A program made the position numbers and the translations under genes. Below are positions 8,173 through 15,754 of a stretch of DNA of 34,444 nt, piece by piece. How positions within the stretch are numbered: the stretch's first letter is position 1; each line of letters starts with the position of its first letter. Source of the DNA: an uncultured Lachnospiraceae bacterium (GTDB lineage: Bacteria > Bacillota > Clostridia > Lachnospirales > Lachnospiraceae); assembly GCA_910589105.1 (NCBI GenBank), contig CAJUST010000024.1, positions 1-34,444 of the forward strand. Direction: 5' to 3'. The notes beneath the pieces were generated by a model that saw only the letters and a list, made by a program, of their open reading frames with translations, searched no databases and had not been told where the DNA came from.

Positions 8173-8831
8173 ACTATGACTTTGGCATGTTCGTCCAAAA
8201 AGTTGCTGCGCGCGCTGTCTTTTTCAATCGTGCCTGCATATTCCATGGAAGCCGCGACAAATTCGTATACATACCCTCTGGCGCTTTGGTTTAAGTCCGC
8301 CCATAAAAAGTATTGCTTATCGCGGTCCAGATAATACAGACGGCTTTTTGCATTGGAATTTTCTGGCAGTATCCGGCAGAATTTGCGCACATTCGTAAAA
8401 GAAACAAACGTCAGCAGATATGTGTAGCCGCCCATGTCCCCTTCAATGACTTTTTCACGTTTTTTATGATTATCCGCTTCTTTTAAAATATCATCTTCTA
8501 CGGCAGGCTCCTTTTCCGTATCAAATTCTTTCGCGGCGGAAGATCCAAACATATTTCGGATATGCTCTATAATTTCCGCGCCGCTGACCTGACTTTCAGA
8601 AAAGGTCAGGACAATCTCATCTTCTGACAGAATTGCCGCCTGAATCGACATCATATTGCCTGTCGCGCGGTAACCCACCTCATCTTCTGCAATGTGGATT
8701 AATTTTTCCAAAAAATCTCTGGCATTTGGGGAATTGGAAAAAAAGTCTTCTAATTCAATGCCATTCTCCTCTAAATCGTTCCGCGTCAGCGTACAACGCA
8801 GCATCCCATTTTCCATTTTTTCAAACCTCAT
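8136..8831 (-). CDS. mecA: Adaptor protein MecA
   Basis: Adaptor that delivers substrates to the ClpC-ClpP protease and promotes ClpC assembly. The 231-aa protein has the small N-terminal substrate-binding domain (about 1-80; ending SIQAAI), an acidic, charged linker rich in Glu, Asp and Lys (about 100-125) and the C-terminal ClpC-binding domain (YTYLLTFVSFTNVRKFCRIL onward, about 136-225). A GTG at 8834 directly precedes the ATG at 8831; the ATG is chosen for its normal MRFEK start, with AAGGA 11 nt upstream, though the GTG has better spacing. It lies 41 nt behind the pyrophosphatase gene, probably in one transcript. No clpC or competence gene is visible nearby. Confidence 0.9.
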   Translation of the reverse strand: MRFEKMENGMLRCTLTRNDLEENGIELEDFFSNSPNARDFLEKLIHIAEDEVGYRATGNMMSIQAAILSEDEIVLTFSESQVSGAEIIEHIRNMFGSSAAKEFDTEKEPAVEDDILKEADNHKKREKVIEGDMGGYTYLLTFVSFTNVRKFCRILPENSNAKSRLYYLDRDKQYFLWADLNQSARGYVYEFVAASMEYAGTIEKDSARSNFLDEHAKVIVKEDALETLARL

Positions 8832-8872
8832 CACGCATCACATCCTTTTAATCCCCTCTGAATTGTTTTTGG

Positions 8873-10525
8873 CTATTCCTGCATTGCCGCAATTAACGCC
8901 GGTATCAGCTGTTTTTTCCGCGATACAACGCCTTTTAACAAATAACCATGTTCCTCTCTCTTTGCTGAAAATGCCCGGCCAACGATTGTGTCAGCATCTT
9001 CCCCCGCGGTCATTAATATTGTAGATTCCTCTAAAATATCGGTCAGCATAATAAACGCCATATCTAACTTATGATCTTTTAACACTTCGAAAATATACGT
9101 TTTTAACTTCCCATGGACAGTTTCTAATTCTTCTCTGCTCATCGCGCTAAGCTGCGCCACGCCAAATTCATATTGGCCTACGGTAAACGTTTTAAAATCC
9201 TGATAGAGAATTTCTTCCGGCGATTTCCGGTTGAAGTCACTGCCCGCCTGAAACATATTCTTTGCAAGTAACTCAATATCAATTCCGGCAATAATCGCCA
9301 ATTCTTCCGCCGCCGCTTTGTCTACGGCAGTGCAGGTCGGTGAACGGAACATCAAAGTATCGGAAATAATCGCCGCGCATAAAATTCCGGCAATCCGTTT
9401 CGGGATTTCGACATTTTTTTCGTGATACATCTGATAAATAATTGTCGATGTGCAGCCCAATGGCTGGTTTCTAAAAAAGACCGGAGACATCGTTTCTAAA
9501 CTGCCAAGCCTGTGATGATCAATGATCTCTAAAATTTCTGCGCCGCCAATTCCGTCAACTGCCTGCGTCTCCTCATTGTGGTCGACTAAAATAATCTGCT
9601 TTTTCTGGGTATTAAACAAATACCGTCTTGAAATCATGCCGACGTAATTCCCCTCATCGTCCACAATCGGGAAATCCCTGTGTCGCACTTTCGACATAAC
9701 TTCCCGCACGTCGTCCACATAATCCTCCAAATCGAAACGGATTAAATTTTTTTTCGTCATAAAGTGTTTGATTGGCATACTCTGGTTAATCAAACGCGCC
9801 ACGGTAAACATATCATATGGCGTCCCGATCACCATACAATCCCGTTTCTCTGCCGCCTGAATTACGTCCCTGCTGACAGCAAAACCGGAACAGACGACAA
9901 GGCAGCTTGCGTTTTGTTCGATTGCCTGTAGCTGTGACTCTCTCTGGCCGCCTACAATCACCAAATCTTCCGCCTGAATGTATTCGTCCATACAGTCAGG
10001 GCTTGACGTTTCCACAACGACTTTTCCTTTTGTAAAATGCGCATGCCCGTTGCCGGCTAAAATACTTCCTTTTAAAGACTCGGCAATATTTTTATACGGC
10101 GTTTTGGCTGTCGCTAAAATGCGGGCGTCATAAACGTCCATATAGGAAGTGGCAATATCCCTTGTGACAATTAAACCGCGCAACTGGTTATTTACGCCTA
10201 TAACCGGAAGCGTCACGACGTTTTCCATGTTCATCAGCTCCCATGCAAGCTTTAATGAAATGTGCTCGCTTACTCCCGCCGTCTGACGGAAGGATATGTC
10301 TTTTATTTGCGCCCTGACGTCTGTCACTAATTCAGGTTCTTCCATATGAAAATAATTTAATACATATTTCGTTTCTTCATTAATATTCCCAGCGCGTTTT
10401 GCCTTATGCCGGATTTCACTTGTCTGATTTTTTAGCTCTGCGTATGCAATCGCCGCGCAGATGGAATCCGTGTCCGGATTTTTATGGCCGATCACCCAAA
10501 CTTGCTTTTCCTGATTGATTCCCAT
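8873..10525 (-). CDS. CBS/DRTGG-regulated manganese-dependent inorganic pyrophosphatase
   Basis: Family II (DHH) pyrophosphatase that hydrolyses PPi to two phosphates in the cytoplasm. The 550-aa protein has the DHH metal site split by a regulatory insert: HKNPDTD (14-20), a first CBS motif (about 60-135), a DRTGG domain (about 150-245), a second CBS motif (about 250-310), then the rest of the catalytic core with VDHNE (314-318) and IDHHR (335-339), and the DHHA2 domain ending with SRKKQ (535-539). This is the nucleotide-regulated CBS-PPase class, inhibited by AMP/ADP in characterised clostridial members. The frame is open to 10564, but GAGG just before the ATG at 10525 and the usual N-terminus favour 10525. 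mecA follows after 41 nt. Confidence 0.93.
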   Translation of the reverse strand: MGINQEKQVWVIGHKNPDTDSICAAIAYAELKNQTSEIRHKAKRAGNINEETKYVLNYFHMEEPELVTDVRAQIKDISFRQTAGVSEHISLKLAWELMNMENVVTLPVIGVNNQLRGLIVTRDIATSYMDVYDARILATAKTPYKNIAESLKGSILAGNGHAHFTKGKVVVETSSPDCMDEYIQAEDLVIVGGQRESQLQAIEQNASCLVVCSGFAVSRDVIQAAEKRDCMVIGTPYDMFTVARLINQSMPIKHFMTKKNLIRFDLEDYVDDVREVMSKVRHRDFPIVDDEGNYVGMISRRYLFNTQKKQIILVDHNEETQAVDGIGGAEILEIIDHHRLGSLETMSPVFFRNQPLGCTSTIIYQMYHEKNVEIPKRIAGILCAAIISDTLMFRSPTCTAVDKAAAEELAIIAGIDIELLAKNMFQAGSDFNRKSPEEILYQDFKTFTVGQYEFGVAQLSAMSREELETVHGKLKTYIFEVLKDHKLDMAFIMLTDILEESTILMTAGEDADTIVGRAFSAKREEHGYLLKGVVSRKKQLIPALIAAMQE

Positions 10526-10666
10526 ACTTTCCTCACCTGCCAATCTTTTGAATTTTGTATACAAGGAACAGGGCGTCCCTCAAGCGATTTCTGTACTGCT
10601 TTTTGTGACGCCCATACTTTGCTTATCTTATATAATATATTCAAATTTCCCTAAAAATGTTACTTT

Positions 10667-11353
10667 TTATATAAGATCGAAAATGCGGGCTATCACTGCC
10701 GCCGCCGCTGCCGCATTAAGCAGGGCAATGACAATTATAATTCCAAGCATTGTCTTTGTGGAAGAAAGCTTTTGGATTTTTTCTTCCATTTCTTCTAACT
10801 TCTTGTCAGACTCATCAATTAATGTCTGAATGTTCCGGTAACATTTTACGTCCTCTGTATGTATTTTCTCACAGATTTCATTTTTTATTTTATCAAACTG
10901 GCCGTTTAAGCTTTCCACTGTTTCCGTCAGTTTTTTGTTTTCCTCCTCAATTAAGGAGCGGACTTCTTCACTCTGGTCTGTACTGTTGACGGCGTTTTCC
11001 GCAAGACGTTCGGCAAATGTTTCATTCAGCTCGTTTAGCTTTGCGTCCACCTTTTCCACCATGCCGTCAATCTGCGCCCCTACGCCTGCCACAACACGGT
11101 CCGCGGCGTCCTGCCGTTCTTCTATCATGTCAGAAAGCTCTTTTGCTTTGCCCTCCCGTTCCGCCACAATCTCCTGAAGCTGCTGGACTTTATTTTCTTT
11201 GGATGCGAGCAAGCCTTGAAGCTGTCTTGCCTTCTCCCTAAATTCATCAATCTGGCTGATTAAAAAATCTTCATTTTCCACGTTTTCTGTTATCCTTTCT
11301 CGTTTTGTTTTCTGCCGGCCTGCATATTTTTTTAACTTTTGCGCCAGTCTCAT
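10667..11353 (-). CDS. Tail-anchored coiled-coil protein of unknown function
   Basis: No family recognised. The 228-aa protein has a basic N-terminus (about 1-22), then long heptad-rich, Glu/Lys/Gln-rich helices (about 28-198) and one C-terminal hydrophobic helix with a run of six alanines (about 202-223) followed by only a few residues. This topology is a tail anchor: a cytoplasmic coiled coil held to the membrane at its C-terminus. No signal peptide. GAGGT lies 7 nt before the ATG and a good promoter is 43 nt upstream, so it is transcribed on its own. The architecture recalls chemoreceptor-like or divisome-associated coiled coils, but no defining motif is present. Confidence 0.8.
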   Translation of the reverse strand: MRLAQKLKKYAGRQKTKRERITENVENEDFLISQIDEFREKARQLQGLLASKENKVQQLQEIVAEREGKAKELSDMIEERQDAADRVVAGVGAQIDGMVEKVDAKLNELNETFAERLAENAVNSTDQSEEVRSLIEEENKKLTETVESLNGQFDKIKNEICEKIHTEDVKCYRNIQTLIDESDKKLEEMEEKIQKLSSTKTMLGIIIVIALLNAAAAAAVIARIFDLI

Positions 11354-11395
11354 TGTTTTTACCTCGTTTTTTGGTTTTTGGGTCTCTATTTTATG

Positions 11396-11424
11396 ATTGT
11401 AGCATTATCGGGATACCTTGTAAA
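11396..11424 (-). promoter_or_regulatory. Promoter of the coiled-coil gene
   Basis: Minus strand: TTTACA (11424-11419), 17-nt spacer, TACAAT (11401-11396) with an extended TGC. Predicted start about 35 nt before the ATG at 11353. Confidence 0.75.
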
Positions 11425-11445
11425 GAGGGGCAAAGGCTAATATCC

Positions 11446-12543
11446 TCAGTTAAACGTCCAGTTTTCCATACGGGGAAGGGCAATTCTACTATCCGGAAAA
11501 AATTGAATTGGAAGCCAGACGTATCTGGAATCTGCAAGGTCTTGTTCGTTCCAGCGGTCGCCCATATAGACATAGATTCCGTTTTCTTCCTCAACTGGGA
11601 TAACGCATGCGCTTTGAGAATCATAAGTCGTTTCTTTTCCAACGTCAGGACAGGGGTCCCCCATTTCTTTCCATGGCCCCATTGGGCAGTCTGCGACAGC
11701 ATAGCTTGCAGGGTTTGGGCTCCAGCCGGTACAGCCAGATTGAATCAAATAGTATTTATTTTTATAATGGAACATGGCATGGGCTTCTTTATAAGCGCCA
11801 ATAAAATTGCGGGTGAAGTCTATGCCTTCCCGCGCTGTGTCTCTCTCGGCGGCAAGCGCTGTATAGGCATCGTTTAGTTTTGAAATATAGGTTGTCCGGT
11901 TTCCCTCCGAAGAATAAATAATATAAGCCGTATCGTCTTTATCTAAAAACAAATTCATATCACGGACGCTTCCCCTGTTTTCCCAGCCGTCAAAACCGTA
12001 ATCCGCTGTCGGATCATTGTGGTAATTTAGTTTATAACTGCCCAGAAAACGAAAATTTCCGGTTGGGGAATCCGCTATGGCTACGCCGGCTTTGGCTTTT
12101 CCATAGTCTCCTTCGCTTCCGGGACAGCGTCCGTCTGCGTGAAACCAGATGACATATTTGCCTGTTTTCTTATTATAAATGATTTTCGGCCGTTCTATCA
12201 CACAGTTTTGCCTGTCTAAATCGACAAATAGACGCTTCTGTTCTATCCGATCCAAATCGCCGTATGTTTGTTTAAAATAAGGAAGCATAAAATCTTCTAT
12301 TGTATCCATAGTTCTTAAAATTACGCCTTCGTCCTTCCATTGAAACAGGTCGCTTGAACTGTACATATGGATTCCGCCGCAGGGACGGTATCCGTCCGTC
12401 TTGTCTTCGCCAATCCAGTACCAGCGTTTCGTTCCATTTACTGTGAATTTTTGAATCTGCCCGCCATGGGCCTGTATGAGTTTTCCTTTTGTGTCATACA
12501 TGCGCTCCCCTGCGGCGCCACTGAATGTTTTGTTGTCCGGCAT
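11446..12543 (-). CDS. Glycoside hydrolase family 43-like protein
   Basis: Five-bladed beta-propeller glycosidase fold by motif; no signal peptide, so it should act in the cytoplasm on imported oligosaccharides. Visible landmarks: IQAHGG (23-28) at blade one, ERPKIIYN (117-124), the VRDMNLF segment with Asp195 as the likely pKa-tuning residue, and KEAHAMF with Glu253 as the likely general acid. The usual blade-one catalytic-base aspartate is not seen; the Q-A-H-G-G there resembles the GH43 subfamilies around exo-beta-1,3-galactanases. The 365-aa length covers the catalytic domain only, with no carbohydrate-binding module. AGGAG lies 8 nt before the ATG. It is a single gene. Galactan or arabinogalactan side chains are plausible substrates, by subfamily resemblance only. 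Confidence 0.8.
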   Translation of the reverse strand: MPDNKTFSGAAGERMYDTKGKLIQAHGGQIQKFTVNGTKRWYWIGEDKTDGYRPCGGIHMYSSSDLFQWKDEGVILRTMDTIEDFMLPYFKQTYGDLDRIEQKRLFVDLDRQNCVIERPKIIYNKKTGKYVIWFHADGRCPGSEGDYGKAKAGVAIADSPTGNFRFLGSYKLNYHNDPTADYGFDGWENRGSVRDMNLFLDKDDTAYIIYSSEGNRTTYISKLNDAYTALAAERDTAREGIDFTRNFIGAYKEAHAMFHYKNKYYLIQSGCTGWSPNPASYAVADCPMGPWKEMGDPCPDVGKETTYDSQSACVIPVEEENGIYVYMGDRWNEQDLADSRYVWLPIQFFPDSRIALPRMENWTFN

Positions 12544-12579
12544 GGCATTCTCCTCTTTCTTTTCTATATTTTCCTTTTA

Positions 12580-12611
12580 AAAAATCCCCGCCAAAACGGC
12601 TGGGGATTTTT
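12580..12611 (-). terminator. Terminator after bioB
   Basis: Nearly perfect stem (AAAAATCCCC with GGGGATTTTT plus GCC/GGC) around a short loop, with T-run on both sides. It lies 60 nt past the bioB stop but downstream of the likely GH43 promoter, so it also sits in the GH43 leader. Confidence 0.85.
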
Positions 12612-12624
12612 GAAATTTAATCTT

Positions 12625-12652
12625 AGTATAACAGAATAACTAAAAAATGCAA
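12625..12652 (-). promoter_or_regulatory. Likely GH43 promoter
   Basis: Minus strand: TTGCAT (12652-12647), 16-nt spacer, TATACT (12630-12625). A transcript would start near 12618 and must cross the hairpin at 12580-12611 to reach the GH43 ATG at 12543. Confidence 0.6.
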
Positions 12653-12670
12653 TCTTTTTTATCAGGATTC

Positions 12671-13642
12671 TTATTCGGCGCCACGCCTGACTTCATATCC
12701 GATTTCTTTTAACATCTGCATATCCGTTTCTACCGTAATGCCTGCCGTCGTCAGCATATCGCCGGAAATGGCGGCATTTGCCCCAGATAAAAAGCAGCTT
12801 CTCCCTTTGTCCGGCAAAAGCCCCCTGCCGCCCGCAAGGCGGATAAAGGCATCCGGAAGGATAAAACGGAATACGGCTATAATGCGGCGCATATCTTCTT
12901 CTGACAGCCTTTCATTCTGCGCAAACGGCGTACCTAAAATCGGGTTTAACAGATTGACCGGAACGCTTTTTACGCCAAGCGCGCGAAGCGTCATCGCCAG
13001 ATCAACCCTGTCTTCCTCCGTCTCGCCAAGTCCCATAATCCCGCCGCTGCAAACTGCAAGCCCCGCTTCTTTCGCTGCCTGCGCCGTTGCAATTTTGTCC
13101 TCAAATGTATGCGTCGTGCAGACATTTGGAAAAAAATTGCGGGACGCTTCTAAGTTATTGTGCGCTCTTTCCGCCCCCGCCTCTTTTAGTTTCCTAAATT
13201 GCTCTTCCGTTAAAAGCCCAAACGAAACACAGACGGAAATCCCTGTCTCCTCCCTGATAACACGGATTGTCTCGCACATTTGGCTGATTTCTTCTTCCGA
13301 AAGGCGTTTCCCGGAAGTAACGATGGAATAACGCAATACGCCTTGTGAATCATTTTGCTTTGCCTGAGTTAAAATTTCTTCTTTTGACAACAGCGGATAT
13401 TCCGCCGCATCTGTCCTGCTGTACGCAGATTGCGCGCAAAAACGGCAGTTTTCAGAGCATTTGCCGCTTTTCCCATTGATAATCGCGCAGAGATCGAATA
13501 TATTGCCACAGTAATGCTGACGGATTTCATCTGCCTTTTTGCACAGCGGCTCAAGCGGCATCTGATAAAGCTCTAACGCTTCTTGTTTCGTAATCTGCTT
13601 TCCTTTTAATACTTCATCCCCCAAAACTTCAATTTCTATCAT
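12671..13642 (-). CDS. bioB: Biotin synthase
   Basis: Radical SAM enzyme that inserts sulphur into dethiobiotin to make biotin. The 323-aa protein has the radical-SAM cysteine motif C-x3-C-x2-C at 62, 66 and 69 (KCSENCRFC), the SIVTSGKRLS segment, HNNLEAS, and the C-terminal GGRGLLPDKG and CFLSGANA segments typical of BioB. The frame is open to 13816, but the bioB promoter and the upstream terminator lie inside that stretch; the ATG at 13642 with GGAG six to seven nt upstream is the real start. It stands alone: no bioA, bioD or bioF is in the window, so the cell may take up dethiobiotin or carry the rest elsewhere. No BirA-type operator was recognised. Confidence 0.95.
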   Translation of the reverse strand: MIEIEVLGDEVLKGKQITKQEALELYQMPLEPLCKKADEIRQHYCGNIFDLCAIINGKSGKCSENCRFCAQSAYSRTDAAEYPLLSKEEILTQAKQNDSQGVLRYSIVTSGKRLSEEEISQMCETIRVIREETGISVCVSFGLLTEEQFRKLKEAGAERAHNNLEASRNFFPNVCTTHTFEDKIATAQAAKEAGLAVCSGGIMGLGETEEDRVDLAMTLRALGVKSVPVNLLNPILGTPFAQNERLSEEDMRRIIAVFRFILPDAFIRLAGGRGLLPDKGRSCFLSGANAAISGDMLTTAGITVETDMQMLKEIGYEVRRGAE

Positions 13643-13697
13643 CTTTTTCTCCAATCTTTTGTCATACGTTTCTATCACGCCATTTTTTCTATTCCTC

Positions 13698-13726
13698 ATT
13701 ATGCCATAAAATCCCTTATCCCTCAA
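13698..13726 (-). promoter_or_regulatory. Promoter of bioB
   Basis: Minus strand: TTGAGG (13726-13721), 17-nt spacer, CATAAT (13703-13698) with an extended TGG. The predicted leader to the ATG at 13642 is about 50 nt. Confidence 0.7.
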
Positions 13727-13747
13727 CCTTATTTTTATTGCGCAGTC

Positions 13748-13789
13748 AAAACGGCGTATGTCTCTTTCTAATTGCCAAGACATACGCCG
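13748..13789 (-). terminator. Terminator of the gltB-gltD-glnA-ANTAR operon
   Basis: Perfect 12-bp stem (13789-13778 with 13763-13752), 14-nt loop and TTTT on the minus strand, 24 nt after the ANTAR gene stop. It closes the nitrogen operon before bioB. Confidence 0.88.
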
Positions 13790-13812
13790 CTTTGCTTTAT
13801 TTCGGGAAACGC

Positions 13813-14355
13813 TCATTCAAACAGAAGACAGAGTATCATCTGCGCCGTTTCCGCCATATTTGATCCCGTATCCATACTGCATTTTTGGAGATACCTGTGC
13901 GCATCTTCCTCCGAAAAGTGGTTCCGCTCCATTAACAGGCGTTTCGCATTTTTAATATCAGTTTCTTCTTTTTCACTCCTCTTTCTCACTGATTTTTCTT
14001 TTTTTATCCGACGCTCTAGCTGGCAAAGCGCCATTTCCGCCGTGTTTACCAAATCCAAAACTTTAAACGGCGCCGCCAAAGATAAAATGCCATGTTCCGC
14101 TTCCGCCAGTCTATCCGCTTTCCCCAATAGGATAAATTCAAAATAATCTGGAAGGCTGTCGTATAATTCCAGATAATACATATCCGGCAGACGCAAAGCG
14201 CTGATCACTAACCCATACTCATGCTGGTTTACTGTTTGAAGCGCCAAAGAAGCGGACGGACAGGCAACAACATGAAAAAAACCATGTCCAATCAAAATGT
14301 TTTTTATTTTTTTTGCATCTTCTAATTTCGGCAATGCCACAACGATTACTCTCAT
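13813..14355 (-). CDS. ANTAR-domain RNA-binding regulator with degenerate receiver
   Basis: Predicted transcription antiterminator. The 180-aa protein has a receiver-like domain (1-115) and a C-terminal ANTAR domain (about 120-178), the latter clear from DIKNAKRLLMERN, SEEDAHRYLQ and the SMDTGSNMAETAQMIL helix. The receiver lacks the normal phosphorylation site: the position before LRLPDM that should be Asp is Ala53, and the N-terminal acidic pair is replaced by ALPK. It should therefore not be switched by phosphorylation. It is the last gene of the gltB-gltD-glnA operon, 46 nt after glnA, and resembles NitR-type nitrogen regulators of clostridia. Its likely target is the hairpin in the gltB leader at 21840-21886, which would make the operon autoregulated. 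Confidence 0.9.
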   Translation of the reverse strand: MRVIVVALPKLEDAKKIKNILIGHGFFHVVACPSASLALQTVNQHEYGLVISALRLPDMYYLELYDSLPDYFEFILLGKADRLAEAEHGILSLAAPFKVLDLVNTAEMALCQLERRIKKEKSVRKRSEKEETDIKNAKRLLMERNHFSEEDAHRYLQKCSMDTGSNMAETAQMILCLLFE

Positions 14356-14401
14356 TCCACGCCTCCGCCCGCTACTTTACGCCAAATATCACTCGTGGTT
14401 T

Positions 14402-15727
14402 TTACACCAAGTACAAATAGTGGTCTAATTCCCATGGCGTGATTTCTTCCAGATAACGTTTCCATTCTGTTTTCTTTGCATTCTGATAAGCAGATACAAA
14501 TGATTCCCCTAACACTTCCCGAATAAAAGAATCGTTTTGCATCGCATTTAGCGCCACGCCCAGATTTTCCGGCAGGCATAAGCCCCCTTTTTCTATTCCT
14601 TGCCCACCGGTTAATGCGCGAAGATCTTCTTTTAATTCTTCTGGCATAGAAAGCCCTTTTTCTATGCCATCTAATCCCGCCTCCAAACACAGCGCCGCCA
14701 AAAGATAAGGATTTGCTGCGGAATCCGGACTGCGCAGCTCTAAGTCTGCCGGCCCGTTTTTCTTTTTACGGACGCGGATTAACGCATTTTGCCGTCTGTC
14801 CGGCGAAGTAATCTCAGACGGGGCAAAAAATCCGGACGAAAGACGCTTATAAGAATTTACGAGAGGGTTAAAAATTGCAGTCATGCCGGAAAGATGCAAA
14901 ATAATACCCGCCAAAAACGATTCTAGCGTCCGGCTTAACGCTCCGTTTACGTCTGTAAACGCATTTTGCCCATCTTTAAACAGACGCATATTTAAGTGCA
15001 TGCCTGAACCGTTTGCATCTTTTCTTGGTTTCGGCATAAACGTCGCATATAAACCATAACGCCTTGCAATCGTGCGCACAGCCATTTTAAAGGTCATGAC
15101 TTTATCTGCCGTCGCAAGCGCATCTTCAAATGTAAAATCAATTTCATGCTGGGCAGTGGCAATTTCGTGATGGGAAGAATCAATGACATACCCCATTTCT
15201 TCCAGCGTCAAAATAATCTCACGCCTCGTATTTTCCCCTAAATCAATCGGAGACGTATCAAGATAGCCTGCCCGCTCATGGGAAACCGTCGTTGGCAGGC
15301 CGTTTTCGTCTGTATGGAACAGGAAAAATTCACATTCGGGATTCAATTTTAATGTGTAGCCCAGCTTGTTTGCTTTTTCTATGGATTTTTTTAAAATCCC
15401 ACGCGGGCTTACCGCGCACTCCGTCCCGTCCTCGTTGCACACGTCACACAACAAACGGGCCACTTTGCCGTTTTGCGGGCGCCATGGCAAAATCGCAAAC
15501 GTGTTTAGATCGGGTTTTAAATAAAGATCCGCTTCCGCTTCTTTTGCAAAGCCTTCCAAAGAAGCGGGATCGATTGAAAAATTTTCTTCCAGCGCTTTTT
15601 GCAGGCGGCCAGATGGAACGGCAATGCTTTTTAACATTCCAAACATATCGGTAAATTGAAGGCGGATAAACTCCACATTCTCTGCTTCTGCCATTTTGAC
15701 TATCTCTGCTTTCCTGTATGTTTCCAT
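14402..15727 (-). CDS. glnA: Type I glutamine synthetase (glnA) with altered active-site residues
   Basis: Family reaction: ATP-dependent ligation of ammonia to glutamate. The 441-aa length and overall pattern are those of the GS-I alpha group. Metal ligands look intact: PECEFFLF (Glu131, Glu133), SHHEIATAQHE (Glu188, Glu195), GSGMH (His244), LELRSPD (Glu330). Arg295 in NSYKR and Arg332 are also kept, and Asp53 aligns with the subunit-interface aspartate. There is no adenylylation tyrosine motif. Two expected residues are missing: in the flap, SGFFAP stands where GYEAP is expected, putting Phe301 at the ammonium-binding glutamate, and RRQNALIRV puts Gln313 at the conserved Arg of NRS. It is placed between gltD (27 nt) and the ANTAR gene (46 nt), so it is co-regulated with glutamate synthase. 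It may be a modified or regulatory GS; activity should not be assumed. Confidence 0.88.
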   Translation of the reverse strand: METYRKAEIVKMAEAENVEFIRLQFTDMFGMLKSIAVPSGRLQKALEENFSIDPASLEGFAKEAEADLYLKPDLNTFAILPWRPQNGKVARLLCDVCNEDGTECAVSPRGILKKSIEKANKLGYTLKLNPECEFFLFHTDENGLPTTVSHERAGYLDTSPIDLGENTRREIILTLEEMGYVIDSSHHEIATAQHEIDFTFEDALATADKVMTFKMAVRTIARRYGLYATFMPKPRKDANGSGMHLNMRLFKDGQNAFTDVNGALSRTLESFLAGIILHLSGMTAIFNPLVNSYKRLSSGFFAPSEITSPDRRQNALIRVRKKKNGPADLELRSPDSAANPYLLAALCLEAGLDGIEKGLSMPEELKEDLRALTGGQGIEKGGLCLPENLGVALNAMQNDSFIREVLGESFVSAYQNAKKTEWKRYLEEITPWELDHYLYLV

Positions 15728-15754
15728 GAACTATTCTTCTCCTTTTTTGCATTT

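Noticed and set aside
10526..10564. Thirteen-residue N-terminal extension of the pyrophosphatase
   Set aside because: The GAGG site directly before the ATG at 10525 and the family N-terminus favour the shorter form.
10570..10613. GGGCGTC/GACGCCC inverted repeat in the pyrophosphatase leader
   Set aside because: Seven-bp arms with a 30-nt loop and no T-run; too weak to call a riboswitch or terminator.
13643..13750. BirA (biotin) operator upstream of bioB
   Set aside because: No inverted repeat of the BirA kind was found around the promoter.
13643..13816. N-terminal extension of bioB
   Set aside because: The stretch contains the operon terminator (13748-13789) and the bioB promoter (13698-13726), and the ATG at 13642 has a good ribosome site.
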